DNA of 64,000 nt from assembly GCF_007829885.1 (NCBI RefSeq), contig NZ_VIWW01000001.1:5208001-5272000 (forward strand), written 5' to 3'. The translations under genes were made by a program, and so were the position numbers. Position 1 is the first letter of the stretch. Each line of letters starts with the position of its first letter. Origin of the DNA: Streptomyces brevispora (GTDB taxonomy: Bacteria; Actinomycetota; Actinomycetes; Streptomycetales; Streptomycetaceae). Under the pieces are notes generated by a model. It was not told where the DNA came from. It was given only the letters and a program-made list of their open reading frames with translations, and made no database searches. Shown here one piece after another: positions 41,850 to 51,121 of the stretch.

Positions 41850-43082
41850 ATGGGATTCCATGTCGACTCCGAGGCCGGGCGGCTGCGCCGCGTCATCCTG
41901 CACCGCCCCGATCTGGAACTGAAACGGCTCACTCCGAGCAACAAGGACGCGCTGCTCTTCGACGACGTCCTCTGGGTGCGCCGGGCCCGCCAGGAGCACG
42001 ACGGCTTCGCGGACGTACTGCGCGACCGCGGCGTCGAGGTGCACCTCTTCGGGGATCTGCTCCGTGAGTCGCTGGAGATCCCGGTGGCCCGGCGGCTCGT
42101 GCTGGACCGGGTCTTCGAGGAGAAGGAGTACGGGCCGCTCGCCACCGAGCATCTGCGGGCCGCCTTCGAGGAGCTGTCCGCCGCCGAACTCTGCGAGGCA
42201 CTGGTCGGAGGGATGACCAAACGAGAGTTCCTGGAGCGGCACCGCGAGCCGACCTCCGTCCGTTTCCACGTCATGGACCTGGACGACTTCCTGCTCGGGC
42301 CGCTGCCGAACCACCTCTTCACCCGCGACACCTCCGCCTGGATATACGACGGGGTCTCCATCAACGCCATGCGGTGGCCGGCCCGGCAGCGCGAGACCGT
42401 CCACTTCGAGGCGATCTACCGCCACCATCCGCTTTTCACCGGCCCCGAAGCGGGCGCCTTCCACCACTGGTCGGAGGGCCAGGACGACTACCCGTCCACC
42501 ATCGAGGGCGGCGATGTCCTGGTCATCGGCAGGGGCGCCGTCCTCATCGGGATGAGTGAGCGCACCACCCCGCAGGCGGTGGAGATGCTGGCCCGCGGAC
42601 TCTTCGACGCCGGGTCCGCCCGGACGATCGTGGCGCTCGACATGCCCAAGAGCCGGGCGTTCATGCACCTCGACACGGTGATGACGATGGTCGACGGGGA
42701 CACCTTCACCAAGTACGCGGGCCTGGGCATGCTGCGCTCGTACACCATCGAACCGGGGGACGGCCCGCGTGATCTCAAGGTCACCGACCATCCGCCCGAG
42801 CACATGCACCGCGCCATCGCCGAGGCACTGGGGCTGGATTCGATCCGGGTCCTCACCGCCACCCAGGACGTGCACGCCGCCGAGCGCGAGCAGTGGGACG
42901 ACGGCTGCAACGTGCTGGCGGTCGAACCGGGCGTCGTCGTCGCCTACGAACGCAATGCCACCACCAACACCCACCTGCGCAAGGAAGGCATCGAGGTCAT
43001 CGAGATCCGCGGCAGCGAACTGGGCCGGGGCCGGGGCGGACCCCGCTGCATGAGCTGTCCGGTGGTCCGCGATCCGGTGTAG
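41850..43082 (+). CDS. arcA: Arginine deiminase
   Basis: 410 residues from ATG 41850. Guanidino-group-modifying fold with all key motifs: FTRDTSAW, EGGDVLVIG, HLDTVMTMVD and the catalytic cysteine in GPRCMSC near the C-terminus. Converts arginine to citrulline and ammonia. Followed by ornithine carbamoyltransferase; no carbamate kinase is seen within the window. Confidence 0.96.
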   Translation: MGFHVDSEAGRLRRVILHRPDLELKRLTPSNKDALLFDDVLWVRRARQEHDGFADVLRDRGVEVHLFGDLLRESLEIPVARRLVLDRVFEEKEYGPLATEHLRAAFEELSAAELCEALVGGMTKREFLERHREPTSVRFHVMDLDDFLLGPLPNHLFTRDTSAWIYDGVSINAMRWPARQRETVHFEAIYRHHPLFTGPEAGAFHHWSEGQDDYPSTIEGGDVLVIGRGAVLIGMSERTTPQAVEMLARGLFDAGSARTIVALDMPKSRAFMHLDTVMTMVDGDTFTKYAGLGMLRSYTIEPGDGPRDLKVTDHPPEHMHRAIAEALGLDSIRVLTATQDVHAAEREQWDDGCNVLAVEPGVVVAYERNATTNTHLRKEGIEVIEIRGSELGRGRGGPRCMSCPVVRDPV

Positions 43083-43118
43083 CCGGGGTGCGGGTGGCGG
43101 GGCATGGAGAGTGTTCTG

Positions 43119-43142
43119 TATAGCGATGCAATGCATCGTATA
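43119..43142. promoter_or_regulatory. Palindrome in the ornithine carbamoyltransferase promoter
   Basis: CGATGCA-A-TGCATCG (43124-43138) is a perfect 7-bp inverted repeat flanked by TATA on both sides, ending 53 nt before the ATG. It resembles an ArgR (ARG box) target or overlaps a -10 element. Confidence 0.5.
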
Positions 43143-43194
43143 GACTTCCAGCGATACCGTATGCGTCCCCCCGCCCGACCCAGGAGCAGTCACC

Positions 43195-44199
43195 ATGGCC
43201 ATAGACCTCGTAGGCCGCCACTTCATCAAGGAGCTGGACTTCACGGCCGAGGAGTTCCGCGGCCTGATCGAGCTGGCCGCTGAGCTGAAGGCCGCGAAGA
43301 AGACGGGGGCCGAGGTGCAGCGGCTGCGCGGCCGGAACATCGCGCTGATCTTCGAGAAGACCTCGACCCGTACCCGGTGCGCGTTCGAGGTGGCCGCCGC
43401 CGACCAGGGCGCGTCCACCACGTACCTCGACCCGTCCGGCTCCCAGATGGGTCACAAGGAGTCGGTGAAGGACACCGCGCGTGTTCTTGGCCGGATGTTC
43501 GACGGGATCGAGTACCGGGGTGACAGCCAGGCGGCCATCGAGGAGCTGGCGGCGTACGGGGGTGTGCCCGTGTTCAACGGACTCTCCGACGAATGGCACC
43601 CCACCCAGATGCTCGCCGACGTGCTCACCATGACCGAGCACAGCGCGAAGCCGCTGGAGCGGATCGCCTTCGCCTACCTCGGTGACGCCCGGTTCAACAT
43701 GGGCAACTCCTACCTGGTCACCGGCGCCCTGCTGGGCATGGACGTGCGGATCGTCGCGCCGAAGGCCTACTGGCCCGCCGACGGGATCGTCGCGGAGGCC
43801 CGCAGGCTCGCCGAGGGCAGCGGAGCGACCGTCACGCTCACCGAGGACATCGCCGAGGGCGTGGCCGGCGCCGACTTCGTCGCCACCGACGTCTGGGTCT
43901 CGATGGGAGAGCCCAAGGAGGTCTGGGACGAGCGCATCGCCGCCCTCGCGCCGTATGCCGTCACGATGGACGTCCTGCGGGCCAGCGGGAACGCCGATGT
44001 GAAGTTCCTGCACTGCCTCCCGGCCTACCACGACCTCGGCACCAAGGTGGGGCGGGAGATCCATGCCCGGCACGGCCTGACCGAGCTGGAGGTCAGCGAC
44101 GAGGTCTTCGAGTCGGCCCACTCGGTCGTCTTCGACGAGGCGGAGAACCGGATGCACACGATCAAGGCAGTGCTGGTGGCGACGCTGGCCGGGCACTGA
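43195..44199 (+). CDS. arcB: Ornithine carbamoyltransferase (catabolic type by context)
   Basis: 334 residues. Carbamoyl-phosphate site FEKTSTRTR, SQMGHKESVKDTARVL and the ornithine motif HCLPAYHD are all intact. Next to arginine deiminase it would run phosphorolysis of citrulline, but sequence alone does not exclude the anabolic ArgF role. It has its own promoter region with a palindrome and a strong terminator behind. Confidence 0.94.
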   Translation: MAIDLVGRHFIKELDFTAEEFRGLIELAAELKAAKKTGAEVQRLRGRNIALIFEKTSTRTRCAFEVAAADQGASTTYLDPSGSQMGHKESVKDTARVLGRMFDGIEYRGDSQAAIEELAAYGGVPVFNGLSDEWHPTQMLADVLTMTEHSAKPLERIAFAYLGDARFNMGNSYLVTGALLGMDVRIVAPKAYWPADGIVAEARRLAEGSGATVTLTEDIAEGVAGADFVATDVWVSMGEPKEVWDERIAALAPYAVTMDVLRASGNADVKFLHCLPAYHDLGTKVGREIHARHGLTELEVSDEVFESAHSVVFDEAENRMHTIKAVLVATLAGH

Positions 44200-44273
44200 C
44201 CCGGACAAACCGCATGCTCATGCGTTCAATAGGGTGAACATGCGCACGGGTGCCTATTATGGTCCCCGTTGGT

Positions 44274-44307
44274 GGGGTTCGAGCTCGCACGCTCGAACCC
44301 CATTTTT
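44274..44307 (+). terminator. Rho-independent terminator after ornithine carbamoyltransferase
   Basis: Perfect 10-bp stem GGGGTTCGAG / CTCGAACCCC with an 8-nt loop followed by ATTTTT, 75 nt after the stop. Confidence 0.9.
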
Positions 44308-44427
44308 CGTGTCCCCCACCGCCCCACCGACTCGCCGCCCCACCGGCCCCCACGCCTCCGGACGCACCGCCCCCACGTGTCGTCGGAGACGCACCCCCCC
44401 ACGTGCCATCAGAGATGAGAACAACCC

Positions 44428-45855
44428 GTGAGCCCCCTGCGCCTGCCCGGACCGCCGCACCGCGTCAAGGACCCCCACCAGCTGATCGCCGAGTCGGGAG
44501 CCGACCTTGAGGGGCACGGCCTCAAGCGGACCATGGGTCTCTTCCAGCTGGTGTGCTTCGGGGTCGGCGCCGTTGTCGGCACGGGCATCTTCGTCGGCCT
44601 CTCCGACAGCGTCGCCAAGGCCGGCCCCGCCGTCGTGCTGTCCTTCGTGCTCGCCGCGATCACCTGCATCTTCACCGCGCTCTCCTTCGCCGAGCTGGGC
44701 AGCGCGATCCCGGTCTCCGGCAGCTCGTACTCCTTCGCCTACGCCACCCTCGGCGAACGTGTCGCCTTCCTCGTCGGCTGGTGCCTGCTCCTGGAGTACG
44801 GCGTGTCCGTCTCCGCCGTGGCGGTGGGCTGGAGCCAGTACGTGAACGAGCTGCTCAGCAGCCTCTTCGGGTGGCAGCTGCCCGCCGCGCTCTCCGCGGG
44901 ACCCGGCGACGGCGGCGTGATCAACCTGCCCGCCGTCATCGTGGTCATGATGGCCGCCACCCTGCTGGTGCGGGGCATCCGCGAGAGCGCCGGGGCCACG
45001 GCCGCGATGGCAGTCCTCAAGATCACCGTCCTGGTCATGTTCTGCGCCATCGCCTTCACCGCCTTCGAGCACGGCAACCTCACGCCGTTCGCGGCCCATG
45101 GCGCGGGCGGCATCACCGCGGGGGCGTCGCTGGCGTTCTTCTCGTACATCGGGTTCGACGCCATCACCACCGCCGGCGAGGAGGTCAAGAACCCCCGGCG
45201 GAACATCCCGGTGGCGATCATGATCTGCATCGGCCTGGTCACGGTCCTCTACTGCGCGGTCGCCCTCGCGGCCATCGGCGCCATCGGCCCGGAGGCCGTC
45301 TCCGACAAGCCGGCCGCGCTCTCGCTGATCGTCAACCAGGTCACCGACTCGACGGTCGGCGGCGGGATCATCGCCTTCGGGGCGATCGTCGCCATCGCCT
45401 CCGTCGTCCTCGCGGTGATGTACGGGCAGACCCGCATCCTCATGTCGATGTCGCGCGACGGCCTGATTCCGCAGGTCTTCGAACGGGTCTCGCCGCGCAC
45501 CTCGACACCGGTCGCCAACACCTGGATCGTGGCCACCGTCTTCGCCGTACCGGCGGCGTTCTCGTCCCTCGACGTGGTGGTGCACCTGACGACCATCGGG
45601 ACGCTCGCCACCATGGTCGCGGTCAATATCGCGGTGATCGTGCTGCGCCGCCGCAACCCCGAGGTGACGGGCTTCTTCCGGATCCCGCTCCACCCCGTCG
45701 GCCCGGTCCTCGGCGTCGGTTTCTGCGTCTACCTCATGTACGGGACCGGCTGGAGGACCTGGACGCAGTTCGCGGTGTTCCTCGCGGTCGGTGCGGTGGT
45801 GTACGCCGGCTACGGCCGGAGCCGTTCGCGGCTGGCCGGCCGGAGCGCGGACTGA
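44428..45855 (+). CDS. APC-family amino acid permease
   Basis: 475 residues from GTG 44428. Twelve predicted membrane helices; helix 1 has VCFGVGAVVGTGIFVGL, the unwound substrate-binding glycines of cationic amino acid transporter-like APC members (YfnA/GkApcT type). After the arc pair it may import arginine or another amino acid (inference). Confidence 0.9.
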   Translation: MSPLRLPGPPHRVKDPHQLIAESGADLEGHGLKRTMGLFQLVCFGVGAVVGTGIFVGLSDSVAKAGPAVVLSFVLAAITCIFTALSFAELGSAIPVSGSSYSFAYATLGERVAFLVGWCLLLEYGVSVSAVAVGWSQYVNELLSSLFGWQLPAALSAGPGDGGVINLPAVIVVMMAATLLVRGIRESAGATAAMAVLKITVLVMFCAIAFTAFEHGNLTPFAAHGAGGITAGASLAFFSYIGFDAITTAGEEVKNPRRNIPVAIMICIGLVTVLYCAVALAAIGAIGPEAVSDKPAALSLIVNQVTDSTVGGGIIAFGAIVAIASVVLAVMYGQTRILMSMSRDGLIPQVFERVSPRTSTPVANTWIVATVFAVPAAFSSLDVVVHLTTIGTLATMVAVNIAVIVLRRRNPEVTGFFRIPLHPVGPVLGVGFCVYLMYGTGWRTWTQFAVFLAVGAVVYAGYGRSRSRLAGRSAD

Positions 45856-45885
45856 CGACCCGCCGCCCCGCCGGGCGCCCGCCCG

Positions 45886-46335
45886 TCAGTCCACGGGCAG
45901 GGAGGGTGCCGGCACGGCGGCGGACGGCAGGGTGAACCACACCGCCTTGCCCTGTTCCGTCGTGCGGTGACCACAGGAGGAGCTGAGGGTACGGATCAGC
46001 AGCAGCCCCCGGCCGTGCTCCTGCCAGGGGTCCGGCTCGCTGCCCGGACCGGGACGGGAGAGATCGCCCGGCGGGGCGGGATCGCGGTCGTGCACCTCCA
46101 CCTGGCAGCCGGTCGGCAGCAGCTCCACCACCAGCTCGATGGGCTCGTTGCCGAGGGTGTGCTCCACCGCGTTGGCGACCAGTTCGGCGGTGAGGAGTTC
46201 GGCGGTGTCGCGGTCGGCCGGGGCATCGATGTCCGCCAGCGACGTACGGATCAGGGCGCGCGCGATCGGCACGGCCGCGGCTGAGTGCGGCAGCGCGACC
46301 CGCCAGGAGGCGGGAGCGGGGACATCGGACGGCAC
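45886..46335 (-). CDS. ATP-binding protein (RsbW-like HATPase)
   Basis: 149 residues from GTG 46335. Bergerat fold with N-box ELVANAVEH and G2 HGRGLLLI; the G1 loop is the loose DRDPAPPGDL typical of the many Streptomyces anti-sigma-like kinases. No sigma or anti-anti-sigma factor adjoins. Converges on the permease gene. Confidence 0.8.
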   Translation of the reverse strand: MPSDVPAPASWRVALPHSAAAVPIARALIRTSLADIDAPADRDTAELLTAELVANAVEHTLGNEPIELVVELLPTGCQVEVHDRDPAPPGDLSRPGPGSEPDPWQEHGRGLLLIRTLSSSCGHRTTEQGKAVWFTLPSAAVPAPSLPVD

Positions 46336-46583
46336 AGCGGTGTTTCCGTTCGGAGATCGAGACGCTCACGGCATCGGACCGCCCGGCAAATGGGGGCGGC
46401 CCTACTTCTGGGTTCAACCATACGAAGCCCTGCGGCCGGGACAAGAGGCTGTCGACCGGTACGAAGGGGACGTTCGTCACTACGGTCTCATGCACCGCCT
46501 ATAGCGTCCTCGTGACGGAAGTCACGTACGGGTGATAAATTCGGTGCAGGTAGCAGCCCGACGGCTGAAGGGGATCACCCTCC

Positions 46584-47411
46584 ATGAGTCCGTTTCCCAG
46601 CTCCGCACCGCACACGGAGAACTGGCGCCATCTCCGGGTCACGACGCGCGACGGTGTCGCCACCGTCACCCTCGCCCGCCCCGAGAAACTCAATGCGCTG
46701 ACCTTCGGCGCCTACGCCGATCTGCGCGATCTGCTGGCCGAACTGTCCAGGGAGCGCTCCGTGCGGGCCCTGGTGCTGGCCGGTGAGGGGCGCGGCTTCT
46801 GCTCCGGCGGCGACGTGGACGAGATCATCGGCGCCACCCTCGCGATGGACACCGCTCAACTGCTGGACTTCAACCGGATGACCGGTCAGGTCGTACGGGC
46901 CCTGCGCGAATGCCCGTTCCCCGTCGTCGCGGCCGTGCACGGGGTCGCCGCGGGAGCGGGAGCCGTCCTCGCACTGGCCGCCGACTTCCGGGTCGCCGAC
47001 CCCACGGCCCGGTTCGCCTTCCTTTTCACCCGGGTCGGGCTCTCCGGCGGCGACATGGGCGCCGCCTATCTGCTGCCCCGGGTGGTCGGCCTCGGCCATG
47101 CCACCAGGCTGCTGATGCTCGGCGAACCCGTCCGCGCACCCGAGGCCGAACGCATCGGACTGATCAGCGTGCCGGCCGAGGAGGGCCGCGCCGACGAACG
47201 GGCCGCGGAGCTGGCCCGCCGTCTCGCGGACGGCCCCGCGCTCGCCCTCGCCCAGACCAAGGCGCTGCTCACCGCCGAACTCGACATGCCGCTGGCCGCG
47301 GCCGTGGAGATGGACGCCGCGACCCAGGCCCTCCTGATGCACGGCGAGGACTACGCCGAGTTCCACGCCGCTTTCACCGAGAAGCGGCCGCCGAAGTGGC
47401 AAGGCCGGTAG
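46584..47411 (+). CDS. Enoyl-CoA hydratase of the aromatic-CoA cluster
   Basis: 275 residues from ATG 46584, with AAGGGG upstream. Crotonase oxyanion-hole segments GRGFCSGGDVDEI and GVAAGAGAVLALAADFRV. The glutamate of the second catalytic segment is Asp (VGLSGGDMG). Four nt before the fused monooxygenase/reductase, so one operon; probably hydrates or opens the dearomatised ring product. Confidence 0.9.
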   Translation: MSPFPSSAPHTENWRHLRVTTRDGVATVTLARPEKLNALTFGAYADLRDLLAELSRERSVRALVLAGEGRGFCSGGDVDEIIGATLAMDTAQLLDFNRMTGQVVRALRECPFPVVAAVHGVAAGAGAVLALAADFRVADPTARFAFLFTRVGLSGGDMGAAYLLPRVVGLGHATRLLMLGEPVRAPEAERIGLISVPAEEGRADERAAELARRLADGPALALAQTKALLTAELDMPLAAAVEMDAATQALLMHGEDYAEFHAAFTEKRPPKWQGR

Positions 47412-47415
47412 CGCG

Positions 47416-49785
47416 ATGGCAGCGCCCGCGGCCCCGCGCCCCGACCTCCCGTCCACCGGCCCGCACCGCATCGCCGTCATCGGCGGCGGCCCCGGCGGGC
47501 TCTACGCCGCGGCCCTGCTCAAGAGGCTGGGCCCGGAACGCGAGATCACCCTCTGGGAGCGCAACGCCCCCGACGACACCTTCGGCTTCGGCGTCGTCCT
47601 TTCCGACGAGACCCTCGGCGGCATCGAGCACGCCGACCCCACCGTCCACCGCGCGCTCCAGAAGGAGTTCGTCCGGTGGGACGACATAGACATCGTCCAC
47701 CGGGGCCACACCCAGACCTCCGGCGGTCACGGCTTCGCCGCGCTGGGCCGCCGCCGCCTCCTGGAGATCCTCCACGAGCGCTGCGCGTCACTCGGGGTCC
47801 GGCTCCGCTTCCGCACCGAGGCCCCGCCCGCCGCAGAACTCGCCGCCTCGTACGACCTGGTGATCGCCGCGGACGGTGTGCACAGCCTCACCCGCACCGC
47901 CCACGCCGACAGCTTCGGCCCCCGCCTCACCACCCACCGCTGCCGCTACATCTGGCTCGCCGCCGACTTCGCCCTGGACGCCTTCCGCTTCGAGACCGCC
48001 GAGACCCCGTACGGCGTGATGCAGCTGCACGGCTATCCGTTCTCCCGCCCGTCACCCGGCCACCACCCCTCGACGGGGCAGGCCGGACCGCCGAACGAAC
48101 TCGGCGCCTCGACCGTCATCGTGGAGATGCGCGAAGAGGTCTGGCATGCGGCCGGATTCGACACCTGCGACCCGGCGGAGTCGACCCGGCACTGCGCCAG
48201 GATCTTCGCCGCCGCACTCGGCGGCCGGCCGCTGCGCTCCAACAACTCCTCCTGGCTCACCTTCAGCACCGTCGTCAACGCCCACTGGTCGCACGGCAAC
48301 ACGGTCCTCATCGGCGACGCCGCCCACACCGCGCACTTCTCCATCGGCTCCGGCACCAAACTCGCCGTCGAGGACGCCCTCGCGCTCGCCGCCTGCATCG
48401 AGGAGCAGCCCTCCCTGCCCGAGGCCCTCGCCGCGTACGAGAGCGAGCGCCGCCCCGTCGTCGAATCGACCCAGCGCGCCGCGGCGGCCAGCCTGCGCTG
48501 GTTCGAGGAGCTGGGCACGTACGTCGACCAGCCGCCCCGCCAGTTCGCGTTCAACCTCCTCACCCGCAGCCGCCGCGTCACCCACGACAATCTGCGGCTG
48601 CGCGACGCCGGGTTCGCCGCGGCCGTCGAGGAGGAGTTCGGCTGCCCGCCCGGCACCCCGCCGATGTTCACCCCGCTGCGGCTGCGCGGCCTGGAGCTGC
48701 GCAACCGTGTCGTCGTGTCGCCCATGGACATGTACTCGGCCACCGACGGTGTCCCCGGCGACTTCCACCTCGTCCACCTGGGGGCCAGGGCGCTCGGCGG
48801 CGCCGGGCTCGTCATGACGGAAATGGTCTGCGTGAGTCCCGAGGGCCGCATCACCCCCGGCTGCACCGGCCTCTACACCTCCGCACAGGCCACCGCCTGG
48901 ACCCGGATCACCGACTTCGTGCACACCGGATCGCCCGGCACCGCCATCGGCGTCCAGCTCGGCCACTCCGGCCGCAAGGGCTCCACCAAGCTCATGTGGG
49001 ACGGCATCGACCAGCCGCTCGACGAGGGCAACTGGCCACTCGTCGCAGCCTCCCCGATCCCATATGCGCAAGGCGTCAACCAGGTCCCGCATACCCTGGA
49101 CCGGGCCGGGCTCGACGCCGTGCGCGAGCAGTTCGCGGATGCCGCCCACCGCGCCGACACCTGTGGATTCGACCTTCTCGAACTTCACTGCGCCCACGGT
49201 TATCTGCTCTCCGGCTTCCTCTCCCCGCTCACCAACCACCGCACCGACAGGTACGGCGGATCGCTGGAGAACCGGCTCCGCTTCCCCCTCGAAGTCTTCG
49301 ACGCGGTCCGCGAACGGTGGCCCGACGACCGGCCGATGACCGTCCGGATCTCCGCCACCGACTGGGCGCGGGGCGGCACGACGGCCGAGGAAGCCGTCGA
49401 GATCGCCCGCGCGTTCGTCGCGCACGGCGCCGACGCCATCGATGTCTCCACCGGGCAGGTCGTCCCCGTTGAGCGGCCCGAGTACGGGCGCTCCTACCAG
49501 ACCCCGTACGCGGACAGGATCCGCAACACCCTGTGCGTGCCCGTCATCGCGGTGGGCGCCATCTCCTCCTGGGACGACGTCAACTCCCTGCTGCTGGCAG
49601 GCCGCGCCGACCTCTGCGCACTGGCCCGCCCGCACCTGTACGACCCGCACTGGACGCTGCACGCGGCGGCCGAGCAGGGCTACCCGGGTCAGGGCGCGCC
49701 CTGGCCGCTCCCGTACCGCGCGGGCAGCCGCACCCCGCCGGCCGGCCGCACCGACGCACCGAAACCACGGCTCACCCTGGGCTGA
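47416..49785 (+). CDS. Fused FAD monooxygenase / OYE reductase: 2-aminobenzoyl-CoA or salicylyl-CoA hydroxylase
   Basis: 789 residues, matching the bifunctional 2-aminobenzoyl-CoA monooxygenase/reductase and the salicylyl-CoA 5-hydroxylase (SdgC) type. Residues 1-400 form a PHBH-like FAD monooxygenase (VIGGGPGGLYAA, IAADGVHS, IGDAAHTAHFSIGSGTKLAVEDA). Residues 415-789 are an old-yellow-enzyme barrel (RNRVVVSPMDMYSA, ELHCAHGYLLSGFLSP, NHRTDRYGGSLENR). The first half hydroxylates the CoA-activated ring at C5; the second can reduce it. Neighbours (ligase, Rid protein, acyl-CoA dehydrogenase, hydratase) favour anthranilate over salicylate as substrate, but this is not decisive. Confidence 0.88.
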   Translation: MAAPAAPRPDLPSTGPHRIAVIGGGPGGLYAAALLKRLGPEREITLWERNAPDDTFGFGVVLSDETLGGIEHADPTVHRALQKEFVRWDDIDIVHRGHTQTSGGHGFAALGRRRLLEILHERCASLGVRLRFRTEAPPAAELAASYDLVIAADGVHSLTRTAHADSFGPRLTTHRCRYIWLAADFALDAFRFETAETPYGVMQLHGYPFSRPSPGHHPSTGQAGPPNELGASTVIVEMREEVWHAAGFDTCDPAESTRHCARIFAAALGGRPLRSNNSSWLTFSTVVNAHWSHGNTVLIGDAAHTAHFSIGSGTKLAVEDALALAACIEEQPSLPEALAAYESERRPVVESTQRAAAASLRWFEELGTYVDQPPRQFAFNLLTRSRRVTHDNLRLRDAGFAAAVEEEFGCPPGTPPMFTPLRLRGLELRNRVVVSPMDMYSATDGVPGDFHLVHLGARALGGAGLVMTEMVCVSPEGRITPGCTGLYTSAQATAWTRITDFVHTGSPGTAIGVQLGHSGRKGSTKLMWDGIDQPLDEGNWPLVAASPIPYAQGVNQVPHTLDRAGLDAVREQFADAAHRADTCGFDLLELHCAHGYLLSGFLSPLTNHRTDRYGGSLENRLRFPLEVFDAVRERWPDDRPMTVRISATDWARGGTTAEEAVEIARAFVAHGADAIDVSTGQVVPVERPEYGRSYQTPYADRIRNTLCVPVIAVGAISSWDDVNSLLLAGRADLCALARPHLYDPHWTLHAAAEQGYPGQGAPWPLPYRAGSRTPPAGRTDAPKPRLTLG

Positions 49786-50194
49786 GCGGTCGCGGGCGTG
49801 CCGCCCCCTCCGCGCTGATCAGCAGTCTGTCGGAGACCGCCCGATAGCCGATGCGCACGTACACGCCGTTACTGGTCGGGTTCGCCAGGTCGGCGAAGAG
49901 CAGCACCTCGTCCGCCCCCGCCTCCCGGGCCGCGCGGCTCAGCTCCGCGGTCACCGCCGCCGCGTACCCCCGGCCGCGGTGTTCCGGTGGCGTGTAGACC
50001 GGTGCGACCCGCACCGTGCCGGCGATCCGTGGTGAGACGCCCGCCATCGACACGGGGACGCCGCCGTCCTCCCAGAGCGTCAACCGGCCCTCGGCCGTCC
50101 GCTCCTCCACCGCCCGCTCGGGGTGCCCGGCCGGCTGACCGATGTCGGCCGCGAACGCGTGGAACCAGCGCAGCAGCAGCTCCCGGCCCCGCAT
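49772..50194 (-). CDS. GNAT acetyltransferase, probably N-terminally shortened
   Basis: 140 residues from ATG 50194; an in-frame TAA lies shortly upstream. The acetyl-CoA site is present: VYTPPEHRGRGYAAAVTAEL, then LFADLANPTSNGVYVRIGYR. Similar streptomycete proteins as I recall them are about twice as long with a second GNAT-like half, so this seems to be the C-terminal half. A 24-bp tandem repeat lies just upstream. Overlaps the convergent monooxygenase by 14 bp. Confidence 0.7.
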   Translation of the reverse strand: MRGRELLLRWFHAFAADIGQPAGHPERAVEERTAEGRLTLWEDGGVPVSMAGVSPRIAGTVRVAPVYTPPEHRGRGYAAAVTAELSRAAREAGADEVLLFADLANPTSNGVYVRIGYRAVSDRLLISAEGAARPRPLSPG

Positions 50195-50237
50195 ACTCTC
50201 GGGCGCGGCACCCAGGACGCACGGGCTTTACGTTCGC

Positions 50238-50309
50238 GCACGGCGCGCAGGCTCTCCGCATGCACGGCGCGCAGACCCTACGCGCGCACGGCGCACGGGT
50301 TTTACGCGC
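50238..50309. repeat. 24-bp tandem repeat, three copies
   Basis: GCACGGCGC starts copies at 50238, 50262 and 50286; the copies have diverged. It fills the gap between paaX and the shortened GNAT gene and reaches the last codons of paaX. Confidence 0.6.
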
Positions 50310-51117
50310 GCACGAACTCCGCCCCCGCGTCCCGCAGCCGCTCGTGCAGCTGACCGAACACCTCCGCCGACCTGCCGCCGGGCCATTGGGCGGGCAGCAG
50401 CTCGTGCGGCAGCCCCGGGTCCGCGTACGGTACCTGGCGCCAGGAGTCCAGTGCCGTCAGGTAGTCCCGGTAGGCGCGTTCCGGATCGGCTGCCGCGTCC
50501 CCCCGCGATTCCCAGGCCCGCAGCACCGGTTCGTGGCGCTCCAGGAAATCGTGGTGCAGCCGGGCGACGGCGTCCAGGTCCCACCAGCGCGCCACCGACT
50601 CCTCGGTGGCGGCGAAACCCAGATGGTCACCGCGGAACAGGTCCACGTACGGTGCGAGTTCGAGGCGCTCCAGGGTGTGCCGGGTCTCGTCGTACAGTCC
50701 GGCGGGCGCGATCCAGACGCCGGGGGCGGCCGTGCCGAAGCCCAGCCGGGCCAGCCGCGAGCGCAGCAGGTGCCGCTTGTGGCGCTCGGCCTCCGGTACG
50801 GAGAACACCGCGAGCACCCAGCCGTCGTCGAGCCGGGGCGCCGGATGCCGGTAGATTCGCCGGTCGCCGTCGTCGAGCAGCTGGCGGGCGTCGGCGGAGA
50901 GCGCGTACCCGGCGGCCCCGCCCGCCGTTCGGGCCGCGACGAGCAGCCCGCGCCGCTTCAGCCGGGAGACGGAGGACCGTACGGCCGGGGCCTCCACGCC
51001 GACGGCACCGAGCAGCCGGACGAGTTCGGCGACCGGGAGCGGGGCGTTGCCGGGGGTCCGGCCGTAGGCACCGTAGAGGGTGACGATCAGCGAGCGGGGC
51101 GCGTGCGTTTCGGCCAT
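50302..51117 (-). CDS. PaaX-family transcriptional regulator
   Basis: 271 residues from ATG 51117, 4 nt after the ligase stop. N-terminal winged helix (SLIVTLYGAYG, RSSVSRLKRRGLL), the central PaaX domain (DGWVLAVFSVPE, RSRLARLGFG, GVWIAP) and the C-terminal domain are all present. PaaX repressors respond to aromatic acyl-CoAs, fitting control of this cluster by the CoA ester made by the adjacent ligase. Confidence 0.92.
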   Translation of the reverse strand: MAETHAPRSLIVTLYGAYGRTPGNAPLPVAELVRLLGAVGVEAPAVRSSVSRLKRRGLLVAARTAGGAAGYALSADARQLLDDGDRRIYRHPAPRLDDGWVLAVFSVPEAERHKRHLLRSRLARLGFGTAAPGVWIAPAGLYDETRHTLERLELAPYVDLFRGDHLGFAATEESVARWWDLDAVARLHHDFLERHEPVLRAWESRGDAAADPERAYRDYLTALDSWRQVPYADPGLPHELLPAQWPGGRSAEVFGQLHERLRDAGAEFVRA

Positions 51118-51121
51118 GTGA

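Noticed and set aside
44274..44301. GGTTCGA in a hairpin resembling a tRNA T-loop
   Set aside because: The stem is perfect, followed by a T-run, and forms a terminator; no other tRNA parts.
50238..50309. 24-bp repeats considered as a CRISPR or attachment site
   Set aside because: No spacers, integrase or tRNA end; a simple diverged tandem repeat.
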